Shown here one piece after another: positions 1-12,719 of a stretch of DNA of 64,000 nucleotides (its first letter is position 1; each line of letters starts with the position of its first letter). The translations under genes and the position numbers were made by a program. The notes under the pieces were generated by a model that saw only the letters and a list, made by a program, of their open reading frames with translations, did not search any database and had not been told where the DNA came from. This stretch comes from Carallia brachiata. Lineage: Eukaryota > Streptophyta > Magnoliopsida > Malpighiales > Rhizophoraceae. Where the stretch lies: contig JADCRB010000046.1 in the NCBI GenBank assembly GCA_021464245.1, positions 6,590,760 through 6,654,759 of the forward strand, written 5' to 3'.

Positions 1-770
1 ATGCCCGAAAGCCCAAAACCTTGCCAAACAAATGACGAAACAAATGATCTTTGCAGTCCCTCCTAGACACTCAATAATTAAGAACTTAGACTTTTATATT
101 AAGGTTTTGAATTCTAATTATCAGAAAGAGTATGAGATTTAAGGAAATAGAGAGAGACCTCAGGGAATTGAGAGAGCTACTCCGATACTTCAACCGAAGT
201 CCAAGCCGATACTGTGTGCGTAATTTCCATTTGCAAGTTGACCTTTATTGCTGAATCACTATGAGTGGTTAAAGCTCTTAAATTTTTTGGTCAATTAAAA
301 TTTGACTGATTTAATTGGCTTTTAAAATCCGGTGAAGATCATTCAATTGTGCTTTGGGAATACAAGCACATGATCCTGATATTTCCCTAGTTAATTACAA
401 AATACCTTAAAGACCCAAAATTTGAAATTCGACGAACTAATTAAATACATTGATGCTCATAAGTACTTACAGAAACGATTTTGTGCAAATGAACGCATAA
501 TAAGGACCTATTCTTCACAGTAGATCGTTTAAATGCAGTAAGAGATACGCTAGAATTGCACAATGATATTCTTCATCTTGTTTTTTTTTCTTTCGAATTT
601 AATAGACCTTTCAATAAGTTATGCTACATTAACGTCCGTCCTCTCACTGCATTGTCACCAAGGTTTTTCCAATAATACCAATGGTACAAGCCACGTCCAC
701 ACCGTGCACTTATTGGCAGAAGTTGGCACCGATCTCAGTTTGAAGTGGCACTCAAAAGTTAGGGCTTCAC

Positions 771-780
771 CTATATATAA
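771..780 (+). promoter_or_regulatory. TATA box of a putative non-coding or small-peptide transcript
   Basis: CTATATATAA sits about 80 bp upstream of a short leader and of a splice-donor-like AGG/GTAAGC at 977-985. It looks like a polymerase II core promoter. Copy B lacks the corresponding segment (roughly 640-870 of copy A), so only copy A could start transcription here. No transcript evidence is available. Confidence 0.35.
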
Positions 781-939
781 AGCAACAGAAAGCTCAATCA
801 TCTCACCCCTCATAGCCTTGGAACCAAGAAAAAAAAAACACAAAGAAAGAAAAAGGAAAAACATGTGGAAGAACAGGATATATATTGATCGTCGTGCAAA
901 TTGTAGTGATGGTGATCTCCCTGTTTTGGGGTATATAAT

Positions 940-990
940 ATGGTGGTGCTTCCATGGTTGTATGACAAAATAATGCAGGGTAAGCCCTAG
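940..990 (+). CDS. Candidate 16-codon ORF, copy A (unproven)
   Basis: This short frame encodes MVVLPWLYDKIMQGKP and stops at TAG. The identical peptide is encoded at 8591-8641 in the diverged copy B, where the stop is TGA. It lies in a 67-bp stretch (922-988) identical between copies, the longest identical run I noticed in the block. The 3' end overlaps a splice-donor-like AGG/GTAAGC. I do not recognise the peptide. It may be a translated small ORF, or the DNA may be conserved for another reason such as RNA processing. Too short for a composition test. Confidence 0.2.
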   Translation: MVVLPWLYDKIMQGKP

Positions 991-1067
991 TGGGGTTTAG
1001 CAATTTTAATAATTTTTGCTACAATTCGCGGTGAATTTATATATTTAGGTAAATATATATATGTGTG

Positions 1068-1099
<32 letters not shown>

Positions 1100-1598
1100 C
1101 ATATATATATATATACATCTAGATCATCGTTCACAAAGTTGTAAAGTCCATGTTTGATTTTCATTTCATTCAAGGTTATCTAATTATTTCAAGTTTGATA
1201 ATTGAGACAAGGAAAATGAAAATGTAAAAAATTTTGTTCGTCTTTTTATTCTAATTTCCATGCTCTCATTTTCTTGGTAAATTGCAATCAGATAAAGAAT
1301 TGAATAATTTATCATTAAAAATATTATATATTTTCTTTTAACGGACCTCCCAACGTTTTTTTCTTGTCGCTTGGAAATTTACTTTACAAAGCTAAAATGA
1401 CAAATAAAAATAATTCATAGTATAGGTATTTTCTTGTTGTTAATTGCACTTGTTCATTGCACAGAATTACTTTTTATAACAGTATACCACTTCATGATAC
1501 AATATATAAATATCACTAATTCTTAGATTTGTTGTACTGATGCTTCGGAAAGAGTGTAATTTGGAACGAAAAAATTTTGTGGCGTTCAATACCTTTTT

Positions 1599-1829
1599 CG
1601 GAAAAAGTTTAGGAGGCCAAAATTGTTTAGTCCGAAAAAACATCAATAATTTAACAAAATTTTAATTTAAAGTAATAATATTTATATTTTATATAATAAA
1701 AATCTTATCTTTTATTTTTTATTACGTAAAATATAATTACTATTATTAAAAATTATAAATTTATTACACTATAAACATTTTCTTAGATTAAAATCTTTAA
1801 CTCTAAAACCGTACTCCTTTTCCTTTTTG
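1599..1829. mobile_element. ~230 bp insertion present only in copy A
   Basis: Copy B runs directly from the sequence matching ~1598 to that matching ~1830 (near 9220). The extra DNA in copy A is flanked by a short direct repeat, CCTTTTT, at about 1592-1598 and 1821-1827. It is AT-rich and has no coding capacity. The family is not recognised. Confidence 0.35.
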
Positions 1830-1979
1830 TCCAAGAATTCAATATCTCTTTTTTTTTTTTTTTTTTTTTGGTGTTTAGCATGACAATGGTTGCCGAAATT
1901 ATTATTGTAATTAATTATAAACTAACGTAGTTTTTTTTTTGGGTTCTAAATGGAATTCATACAAACTGCCATTTTCTAT

Positions 1980-2170
1980 TCGAGCTCCGGTTAGCTAGCC
2001 GAGAATACAGCCGACGATTTGTCTCGACAGTAATAATATTGTAATTTTTAGTAACAACGGATATATTTTTGATAATAAAAAATAAGTGATAAAATCCCAT
2101 TACTAAAAATATAAATTTTATTACTTAAAATTTAATTTTTGTTATTTGGAACTCACTATCAAACTAAACA
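1980..2170. mobile_element. ~190 bp insertion in copy A with 9-bp target-site duplication
   Basis: ATTTTCTAT occurs at 1971-1979 and again at 2171-2179. Copy B has a single TTTTCTAT at the matching place (about 9388-9396). The element contains an internal inverted repeat (2029-2054 against 2098-2124). A 9-bp duplication fits Mutator-like elements, but I see no clear terminal inverted repeat. Confidence 0.5.
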
Positions 2171-4059
2171 ATTTTCTATCGCTGAAACTTTGTCCGTCCC
2201 ATTCCCATTCAGGACATTGAATAGGTTCTAATGGGGTCAATCTCAGTTGGCAGTCAAAGTCCAATTTGGATATCCTATATGCAGGCTTACTTGTCTCGAC
2301 TGCCTTGAATTCTCCGTCCTCTTGGCGATGGAGACCTAACAGACAATACGAAATTAATTGGTGGTGACCAATTCATCAAAAAAAAAAAAAAAAAAAAAAA
2401 GCAAAAAAAAACTGGTAGTGAGCATGGATATTTCTGATTATCAACAACATTGACGTTCACATTGTAATTGCATTTACACATAAAACTTGTTTGTTAATGA
2501 AATTTTTGTTTAATCCAATGGGAATAAGGGGTATGATTAGGGGGGCAAATGAGGACATGAGGGGACCGATTTTTCTCTACTCTCTCTATTTGATTGCAAA
2601 AGAAAAAAAAGAGATAAAAGTCATATGACTCCATCCTATAAAGGGTGTTTGGACCCATAAAGGGTGTTTGGCCCTGACTTTTTTCCTGGAACTAAAGAAA
2701 AGAAATTGGTGATGAAGTTTAATTTAGTAGTCATTGGTCAAACGTAGAAGCTTAATTATTATCTTTATTTTTTTTTTTTGAGATTTGTGGGGACTAGATT
2801 TCAACCCCAAAATTTTATATTAAGAGAATAGTTAACTTGATATCTGGAAAATGCTCTCAGTGATGATAGTTTAACCTATCATAAAATTGAGCACTCGTGA
2901 AAACAAATTCAACCTCTCAAAAAAAAAAAAAAAAAACAACAAAAACAAATTTAACCGACTTTGCAGGTAAACTTTGAGTTGTAATTTTTCAAGCAAAATT
3001 TGAAATTTTGCAGCTATTAAATTGAAAATTTCCTTTTAATACTACATTTACAATATATCTTCAATTAGAATGCTTAATTCTTTGCCTAATTAATTACGAT
3101 TGCTCTGTTACCTACCTTTTTCTTTTCGTCTTCTATAATAATATTATTGGAGGATTCTCACAACCTTAATGGAGATAGGCTTATATAGTGCATAGTTTTC
3201 AACTTAGGAGCAAAGCATAATTTTCGACTTACTACTCAATTATTTTTCTTTTTTTGGGTCTTAGAAAGAGTAATATCATAGCCAGTGCAGAATTGAGCGA
3301 AAGTTCAAATTCCTACTCGATACAATGAGACATGACACACCAGCCTCATGCCTCCTCCATTATTTGGAAAATTTGTTTTGTAGACAAATCAACTACACAA
3401 ATTGTTGTGTGCCTATTTATTTGGATTCCATTTGAACTCCAGAATTGGTCTCTAATCTTGACGGGTTGCAATGAAATATTATCTCGAATAATTATTTAAC
3501 CTTTTGTCCACACATATTTAATCATAGATTAGTCCCAGATTTAGCTAAAAATAGATGATCTGCTCACCCACTGCATTACTAGGTCTTCTTGCACCCATCA
3601 TCAGTCTGCCATCATGTGATATATTCTTATACTTAACAACCAATTCTTTTAATTAAACTCTTTAAGTATTAATTGAGGAAGGATTACAGTCAGCATTAGT
3701 CATGAATATTTTATGTTGTGGAATAGTCTGAAAGTTATCATTTTATTCTTTGACATGCAAGAAAGGGTGCCCATTTTTCCCACTTTTAAGATAAAATATT
3801 TTATAAGTGGTTAGATTTTTTAAAGTCCCATTAGAATATTTACAATATCCAAGGTACTTAAATTTATTCATCCTTTTTTTAATAGCAAGTGTTAATGTAA
3901 ACCAAAATTTTAATGTATTGAATAAGACTTGAGAATAGATTATATATTCTTATGTGGAGCGTTTGACTTTGACGCGAAAACTACGTGAGTGTCACTTCCA
4001 ACATATTTTACAAGAAGTTAGTTTTTGTGTCAACTTTGTTATAAGTATTAAGATCTCTT

Positions 4060-4275
4060 CTGATGTATCTTTTCAGATTTGGGACTTCCCAGCGTAAGAA
4101 ATTCGGGCTTTTCTTCATGTTGATCAAGTGGTGCAGCATTGCGACGAGGGAAGTAATAACTTAGCCTTCTTGGATGTGTTTTCTAGTTGGTGTCTTGTTC
4201 TTTCTTTCCGTTTATTTCTAGAGCGTTCTTTCTTTTTGTTTTGTTCAATCCTCTCAAGTAACAAAAAAGGAGAAT
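4060..4275 (+). mobile_element. Possible LINE 3' tail, copy A
   Basis: This segment matches 12720-12930 in copy B. In copy B the frame reads like the C-terminal end of a LINE RNase H domain (a PPSAIQTLFHADQ-like stretch) and is followed by a long A run. Here the frame is broken and the A run is short. The insertion must pre-date the block duplication. Weak evidence. Confidence 0.25.
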
Positions 4276-6505
4276 AGACTACATATTAAATTTATAACTT
4301 GGGTTTTAATTAAATAGTTTTAAAGTAGTTATAAAATGACATGTATCGTCAGATGATTGAATTTACGAAAAAAAGATATATAATCAGATATTATTAATGA
4401 AACTGCGAAATTACTTTAAAATTAAGTGAAGCCATCTAATTTTACCCTTAAATTTAAACATTCTTTTATGTGGAAGCTCATTATACTAAAAACGTAAATG
4501 AGTCTTTTAAAGAATACTCTAATAGTTAAAATTTAAAGATTTTTATCTTACAAGTAGTGTGAGATTTATGAGAATAGAGAGAGCTAATACTATTGTATAG
4601 CTCACAAACTAACGGATCTTTTAATAAAAAAAAAAACTTTAATGAATAACAAACTTGATGGAAGCATGGTATAAGATCCACGATCATTAAAGTCTGATAT
4701 CACGTAAGATTTCATCTAAGAATAAAAGTCCAAGAATGAATCATATATAAGATTATACAAGCAATGATTTCTTTTTGGACAAAGTCCGGATTATTTGCCC
4801 GACCTTGATATGGTATCCCGCGTCCGTGATATGTTATTGAGTAGACGGAAGTGATTAGTTCAATTGGCGTCATCAGAATTAATGCTTGCACGCAGGACTC
4901 AAAGTGGCTTCATTACAATTTTCAAAGAATTATTGTGATGCAGAATTTTAGACAATGAATGATTGGTTTACCAAAACGCACCGCTAATATAGGAGGGCTT
5001 GATTTTAATATCTTAACCATTTTTTTTCTTTTTGGTGCAGCTGATTTGATATCTTAACATTACCTACGCGTAAAAATTTACATTTCCATGCACGGAAAAA
5101 GGTTGTTGAGATTCTCTTCGGGGTACAGAGGCTTCTTAAAATAACAAAATTTACGCTAACAAGATATTTTAATAATTAAAAACTTAAATTTTTAATTTTA
5201 AAGTCTCAAATTTTAATTTTAAGAAAAATGTCTAATGTTTATAATAACAAAAAAAAAGATGATTTTATTTTGTAGTTCATAATCATGGCCTTTTAAGAGA
5301 TAAAAAATAAATAAATAAATAACAAAATCTATACAGGATTGAACGAAGTTTAACTTGAAATTGATTGGAACAGGTTAAACATGATTCTGCTCTGCAAGTA
5401 CAAGCTGGGTGTATACATTTGGGGCGGTTGCCAACAAATTTCAAGAGGCCGCACCGAGACTTTTTTTCACTTTGGTCTAATCTGTCTCTTTTTGGCCACA
5501 TATTTAGCACAATCGCATGTCTCATGCAGTGGGGAGCAAGCCTGCAGGCAAAAGTCCAATTTGGATACTAAAAATCAACTTCCATGCCAATTTCTGTTGA
5601 GATTAGCCTTATTGTCATTACTGATAACAAGAATTTTGTCGTCAGAATAATTGAAAGTTTAGACTAAGACACTCAATTTTGACATCATCAAAGCCAATCA
5701 TAGATGTAATAAAAGACAAAATTTCGGAAAAATTCTTAAATTGTATATACTTACATATATAATCTCCAATATTAACTACATATTAAATATTACCAAATTG
5801 ATGTGTACTCCTTTTCGTGTGGTATTATCGATAATTGATAAGTAACTGAGATGAATTTTTCTAAAAGTTTGTATCATCGCTTAAACCATGGACCTTGGCA
5901 ACCATATGATTAGTTACAAGAGTCAAGATGAGTATGATTTGTAGTTAATTGCTTTACTTGCAAGTAGGCCACGAATTGTAGAGTTATCGTGGTAAGTAGC
6001 TAAGGACGACATGACATATCCCTATTCTAGTCAGTAGACATCTCCTTAGGTATGAAACATTAACAAAAAGAATATAGACGGGTGGCATAGACAGAAATAG
6101 ACTTATTTAATTGGTTTCACACGAAAAGTTACATTTTCAAAAATATTTCAAGTTTTCCACCAAAAAATCATTGATTGTTTATCGAGATTCGATTCGATGG
6201 ATGTGCAATAAAATTGTTACGATGTACAACAAGTCATTTATTGTATTTGGTATTTCATCGGTCTCGTGGCAACAAGACATAACGAATGACGAAGAGTGGC
6301 AAAACAAAAGAAAAACTTTCATTATGATGCCATTTAGAATATATGATTCAAATTGGAGAAATTTCTTTAAAGCTAGACTTGAGGTTTAAGAGTTCAATAG
6401 CTTAGATTGTGTAATATCATACTTTATAATATAATACAAACAATATTATATTGATGAAATGATTATCTTGCATAATGAGTGTACCAAAACATGTTTACAA
6501 AATCG

Positions 6506-7712
6506 CTTTAGATAAACATGTTTGCATATTTATCTCAGCACTCTTTTATCGATGAAATTATTATCTTGGATGATAAGTGCAATAATATAAATTTGGTTAT
6601 TCTAATCTTCTTGTTCATCCATGTACGGAAAAGAATCTCAACCACCTTTTTCCGTGTAAGAAAATTTATACTTGCATCAGCAATGTTAAGACACATAATG
6701 GTGAACAATAGTTCTACTAAAGTCATTTTTAGAATTGAAAGTCAAATTCAATTGAAACCAAAACATGTAGAAACAATGGTACTCAGTCCCAAAGTTCAAA
6801 AGAACCATACAATAATACTCAGTCTTCATAGTTCAGACCCGAGTCTCTACTGCATAAAGCTCTGAGCCCATTAGATCAAAGATTTTCAAACAATGTGCTT
6901 ACCATACGGATATTGAAAAACATAGAATTGGTATTTTCTTAAATAAAGTATATGTTTTATGTGTATGAGAAAGAGCAAGAGACCAGAGAGAAAGAGAGAG
7001 AGAGCTGCAAATGGACATAACATATAAATAACTTAAATGCTCATTCCACAAAAGGGGGTCTAGAACCGTTCTATTGATGAGGCATAGAAATTATTATTAC
7101 ATACTAAGCAAAATAAACCATAAACAAGAAGACCCTCCACGCTTAATTTTGAATTTCCTCCACAACCTTATTAATAAACCATTCCTTCCAAACTCTCAAG
7201 TTGTTGGAAGAGGCATACCCTTCATTTCCATTCTCATGGTCCATAACACCAAAAATTCGCCAACTGAATAAGGATGCCCACAATTCTCACAGCCAAGCAA
7301 AAAAACCCAAACATTTTGCCCTTTTATTTTCTTCGCAATATCTGGACTAATCTGCAATTAGCAAATAAAAATGTGAACTAGTGGGTTATTTGGTATGGCG
7401 TGTGATAAGGTTCTTCCTTTATATAGGCGAAAGCCTGACTTTTGAGTGCCTTTGTCTATTAACTCTGTGCTTGAATTAGCTGTTGCTTTGGATTTTTAAA
7501 AGGCTTCTTTCAATTTACAAGAAGGATATATTTACTTGTGTTCAGATTCCCGAAGAGGAACCATTTTGCTAGAATGAAGTTAATAGTTCAACCCCTCAAA
7601 ACACTATATGCTTCTTGGAATCAACTAATTACAAGTACAACGAGGGAAAAATTCTTATTAAAGGATGCAATTTTTATGCAATTTACAAAAGTAAATGCGA
7701 TTTGCTAGATTA
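6506..7712. other. Spacer between the two block copies, no gene seen
   Basis: AT-rich DNA after the end of copy A homology and before copy B. It has a short GA-rich tract near 6990-7005. The open frames here (for example 6518-6865 and 7074-7271) show no protein-like composition and no family motif. Confidence 0.6.
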
Positions 7713-8394
7713 TATGCCCCAAAGCACAAACCTTGCCAAACAACTGACAAAACAAACGACTTTCATGGACACTCAATAATTAAGAATTTAGATCTGTATT
7801 TTTAAGGTTTTGAGTTCTAATTATTAGAAGGAGTATAAGATTTTAGGGATTATGAAGAGATTTAAGGAAATAGGGAGAGCTACCTAATTATTTAGTTTAC
7901 AGTCAAGGATCTACTAATTAAAAAAAAAAAAAAAAGAAGCAACCTTTGGATTTGAAATATAAAAATATTTTTGATGGTTAATTCTGTTTCCTTCTACCAA
8001 ATTCCAAGCCGATACTGTGCGCATACCTTTATTGCTGAATCACCATGAGGGGTCAAAGCTCATAAATTTTGGTTGATCAAATTTGACTAATTTAATTGGC
8101 TTTTAAAATTCAGTGGATATCATTCAATTATGCTTAGGGAATACAACAACATCGATTATGATATCTCCCCAGTTAATTACAAAATACCTTAAAGACCCAA
8201 ATTTTGAAATTCGACGACTAATTAAATTCATTGATGCTCATGAGTACAAGAAACGATTTTGTGATATGAATGCATAATAGGGACATATTCTTCTCCATTA
8301 GATCGTCTAAACAAATAAAACTATCAAGTGATTTTGGACTTGACCACGTAACAACGTAGAAAAAGATACACTGGAGCCACACAGTTCATCCAAT

Positions 8395-8397
<3 letters not shown>

Positions 8398-8431
<34 letters not shown>
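8398..8431. repeat. (TA)n microsatellite
   Basis: About 17 uninterrupted TA units at the point where copy B has lost the promoter-containing segment of copy A. Long TA tracts are length-unstable. Confidence 0.9.
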
Positions 8432-8434
<3 letters not shown>

Positions 8435-8590
8435 AATTTAATAGATCTGTCAATCAGTCATGCTACATTAGCGTACGCCTCAGTGGCACGCCTCAGTGGG
8501 GTGTATTGATTACGTGGAAGAATAGAGTATTGATCATCGTGCAAATTGTGGTGATGATGATCTCCTTGTTTTTGTTTTGGGGTATATAAT

Positions 8591-8641
8591 ATGGTGGTGC
8601 TTCCATGGTTGTATGACAAAATAATGCAGGGTAAGCCCTGA
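8591..8641 (+). CDS. Candidate 16-codon ORF, copy B (unproven)
   Basis: Encodes the same 16 residues as 940-990 but ends in TGA instead of TAG. The identical run between copies covers 8573-8639. The promoter-like sequence of copy A is absent upstream here, so this copy may be silent. No independent evidence of translation. Confidence 0.18.
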   Translation: MVVLPWLYDKIMQGKP

Positions 8642-8707
8642 CGGGGGTTTAGCAATCTCAGTAATTTTTGCTAACAATTCGCAGTGAAATATATATATTT
8701 ATCTAAC

Positions 8708-8713
<6 letters not shown>

Positions 8714-8744
<31 letters not shown>
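8714..8744. repeat. (TG)n microsatellite
   Basis: About 15 TG units. The homologous site in copy A (1055-1115) is a mixed TA/TG/TATG tract, so the locus has changed motif since duplication. Confidence 0.9.
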
Positions 8745-8746
<2 letters not shown>

Positions 8747-10389
8747 TGATCCAGATCATCGTTCACAAAGTTGTAAAATAGATGTTTGATTTTTATTTCA
8801 TTCGAGGTTATATCTAATATTTTTAAGTTTGACAATTCAGACAAGGGAACATGAAAATATAACAAATTTTGTTCATCTTTTTATTCTAATTTCCATGCTC
8901 TCATTTTCTTGGTAAATTGCATTTAGATAGAGAGTTGAATAATTTATCATTAAAAATATTAATTTTTTTAATGGGACCTCCGAATGTTTTTTCTTGTCGT
9001 TGAGAAATTTATTTAGCAACGCCAAAATGACAAATAAAATATTTAACTTTATCAGTATTTTCTTGTTGTTAATTGCACTTATTCATTGCACAGAATTACT
9101 TTTTTTAACAGTATGTCACTTTATGATACAATATATAAACATCACTAATTCTTAGATTTGTTGTACTGATGCTTCCAAAAGAGTGTAATTTGGAACGAAA
9201 AATTCTGTAGAGTTCAATACTTTTTTTTGTCCAAGAATTCATTACCTCAATTTTTTTTTTTGTTTTTTTTTGGTTTAGTATTACAATGGTTGCCTACCAA
9301 ACCTTATTTTCTTCAAAAAAAAAAGAAAAGAAATTATTATTGCAATTAATTATAATACGCGGTTTTTTTGGTTATACAAACTGTCCTTTTCTATCTAAGA
9401 AATTGAATAGGTTCTGATGGGGTCAATCTCGGTCGGCAGTCAAAGTCCAATTTGGATATCTTATGTACAGGCTTACTTGTCTTGACTCTCGTCTGCCTTG
9501 AATTCTCCATCCTCTTGAGGATGGAGGACCTAACAGACCATTCGAAATTAATTGGTGGTGACCAATTCATGAAAAGAAAATGCAAAAAAAAAAAAAAAAA
9601 AACTGACGTTGACCATGGACATTTTAGATCATCAACAGCATTGACTTTCACATTGTAATTGCATCTACACATAAAATTTGTTTGTTAATGAATTTTTTTG
9701 TGTAATTCAGTGAAAATTAGGGGTGTGATTAGGGGTTAGAAGTCCTTACAGAGATGTGAGGTAACTTTTTTTTCTTTACTCTCTCTATTTTATTGCAAAA
9801 GAGAAAAAGAGAGAGATAAAAGTCATATAAATCCGTTTTATAACAGGTGTCTGACCCCTTATTTTTCCGGGAACTAAAGAAAAGAAATTGGCGATGAAAT
9901 TTAGTAGTCATTGGTCAAAATGTCGAGCTTAATTACCATTTTTTACTTTAAACAAAAAATTAGGGACTAAATTTCAAGTCCAAAATATTGTATTAAGAGA
10001 ATAGTTAACTTGACATCTCCTAGTGGTGACAGTTTAACCGATCATAAACTTGAGCTTAACTTGTAAAAACAAATTTAACCGACTTTGCAGGCAAACTTTG
10101 AATTGTGATTTTTCATCCAAAATTTGATATTTTGAAGCTATTAAAAATTAATTTTTCCCTTTCAATGCTACATCTAACATAATATCTTCAATTAGAATTC
10201 TTAATTCTTTGTCTAATTAATTACGATTATGCTGTTACCTACCTATTTCTTTTCGTCTTCTTTAATAATCTTATTGGAGGATTCTCACAAACTTATGGAG
10301 ATAGGCTTACATAGTGCATAATTTCAACTTACAATTCCATTATTTTTTTTGTCGAGTCTTAGAAGGAGTGGGGAGAGAGTACGGAGCGA

Positions 10390-11695
10390 AAGCTCGAACT
10401 TCTACTTAATGTAATGAGACACAATATGCTTTATTGCCATTGGGGCAAGCCTCATGCCTCCATTGTTTGGAAAATTTGTTTTTGTAGACGCATCAATTGC
10501 ACAAATTGCTTTGTGCCTATTTATTTGGATTCCATTTCGACTCCAGAAGTGGTCTCTAATCTGGACGGCTTGCAATGAAATTCTATCTCGAATCATTATT
10601 TAACTTTCTTCCAAACATATTGAATCATAAACTAATCCCAGATTTAGTTAAGAATAGATGATCTGCTCACCCACTCAACCTGCATTAGCGGGTCTTCTTG
10701 CACCCATCATCAGTCTGCCATCATGTGATATTCTTGAACTTAATAACTAATCCGTTAATTTCAATACAAAATGTATTTTTTAACAGCTTCTATGGAGTTA
10801 AATACATCAAATTATCTCTAAAAAATAAGTAATTGATCTTGATTAGGATTTTTTAGTTGCATATAATCATTTATTGTATAAATAAATAAATTAAATTATT
10901 TTATTTTTTTATAAATAAGTGATTTCTTTTCTTTTTTTTTTATCTGAAATGCTGGTATCCAGAAGTTTATTGGACCCTGACTAATCTAGTTCAAGTCGAG
11001 TGAACCCATTAAAGGGGGCAAAACTTTCCGAACGTCTATTTTCTCCATACACAAGACTCGAATTCAAAATCTTGTTTAAGGAGAATCAAACTTCTCGCCA
11101 CTCGAATCAACAGGCGTTGGTAGTAATCTCTTTTCATTTAATGAGTCATTTAACCCAAAATAAATTTAAACAAAGGTTCTACTCTTAGACCCAACACTTT
11201 TTGTGGAGTTAAATACATTGAATTACATCTAATAAATAAGTAATGAATCTTAATTAATATTTTTTAATTATTTATTTAATCTTAAAAGAGTGGTAACAGT
11301 CACATGAAAAAAGATAAGTAAAAAATAAATAAAAATTCGAATCCCAACTCAATGCAACCAGGCACACACCTTACTACAATTGGGACAAGCCTGACGCTTA
11401 CTCCATTACTTGGAAAATTTGTTTTTGTAGACACATCAAGTACACAAATTGCCGTGTGCCTAACTGCCTACTAATTTGGATTCCATTTGAACTCCGGCAG
11501 TTGGTCTCTAATCTTGACGGGTTGCAATGAAATATTTTCTGGAATAATTATTACACTTTTTTCCACGCATATTTAATCATAGATTAGTCCCAGATTTAGC
11601 TAAAAATAGATGATCTGCTCACCCACTCAACCTGCATTACTAGGTCTTCTTGCACCCATCATCATTCCGCCATCATGTGATATTCTTAAACCTAA
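10390..11695. repeat. Internal duplication within copy B
   Basis: About 350 bp matching copy A 3290-3640 is present twice, at 10390-10740 and 11330-11695. The spacer carries a second repeated motif (GGAGTTAAATACAT near 10795 and 11206). A conserved core, CTTGCACCCATCATCA, is found in all three places. No coding potential seen. Confidence 0.75.
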
Positions 11696-12091
11696 TGATA
11701 AACTCATTAAGAATTAATATTAAGGTAGGATTATGGTCAGCATTGGTCCATTAATATCTTATGATGGTCTGAAGGATATCATTTTATTATTTGACATGCG
11801 AAAAAAGGGTGCCCATGTTTCCCACTTGTAAGATAAAATATTTTATAAGTGGTTAGATTTTTTAAAGTCTCATTAGAATATTTACAATATCGAAGATGCT
11901 TACATTTATTCATCCCTTTTTTCATAACAAGTGCTAATTTAAACCAAACTTTGAATGTATTAAATAGGACTCGAGAATAGATTACATATTCTAATTCGGA
12001 GTGTTTGACTTTGATACGGGAACTATGAAAGTGTCACTTGCAACTTGTTTGGTATGAAAATTATTTTTGTGCAAATTTTATGATAAATATT

Positions 12092-12593
12092 CATTAAACC
12101 ACAGACACTTAAAAAATAAATGGTACTGCATGTCGAATATGTGTTTGAAACAGACACGCGGCGAATACTTGTCTGATACTGTTATGAGTGTCCACTAAAA
12201 ATAGTTTTTTAAAAAAAATTTGGACACACTTGTCGAACACAGGAAATACAAGTTCGACACATCACGGACACGCCTGAATATTTTTTATTATTTTTAACAA
12301 ATAAAAAAATAAAAATTCTTTAAAATTATAATTTAATACTGTTAATTATCCACAACTTTTGAGAAACTCAAATTTTATCTTATTTTTAATTTTAATAAAA
12401 AATTAAATTAATTTTTAAAATTTTATATCCCTATTTTAGTATTTTATAATAAAGAATAAAGAATTTTATCATATATTTTTGAATAAAAAATTTCTAAAAC
12501 CTATAATAATTATATAAATATATTTTAAGATGAATAAAATTTATAAAATTGTTCAAAAATATATATATGATGCACAAAAATTTTATAAATTTG

Positions 12594-12632
<39 letters not shown>

Positions 12633-12713
12633 ACCGTGTCTGTATTTTAATATTTTTAAGATTAATGTATCGCCGTATCTGTATCGTACCGTATTTATGT
12701 CTGTGTTTTATAG
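12092..12713. mobile_element. Non-autonomous hAT-like element, 622 bp
   Basis: Copy A gives the empty site (TAAGTATT near 4044). Here the element is bracketed by TAAATATT (12084-12091) and TAAACATT (12714-12721), an 8-bp target duplication with one mismatch. The ends are imperfect inverted repeats sharing CACAGACA about 8-10 bp from each tip. There is no transposase frame; the interior is AT-rich with an internal (TA)n at 12598-12629. A left-truncated relative lies at 44305-44780. The 8-bp duplication is typical of hAT. Confidence 0.65.
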
Positions 12714-12719
12714 TAAACA

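Larger units (their letters stand above)
1..6505. repeat. Copy A of a ~7 kb tandemly duplicated non-coding block
   Basis: Most of this stretch recurs in the same order and orientation at 7713-15365. Examples: 290-510 matches 8076-8284, 900-1010 matches 8545-8665, 1130-1560 matches 8755-9190, 3650-4020 matches 11690-12050, 4770-5010 matches 13130-13360 and 5640-6505 matches 13970-15365. The copies differ by many substitutions and by insertions. Open frames inside, such as 563-973 and 6111-6389, are not kept open in the other copy, so I treat the block as non-coding apart from the tiny ORF at 940-990. The left end may lie outside the window. Confidence 0.85.

Noticed and set aside
563..973. 136-codon open frame in copy A
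   Set aside because: The homologous region in copy B has a large deletion and no matching frame; composition is low-complexity Lys/Arg at the centre and no family motif is seen.
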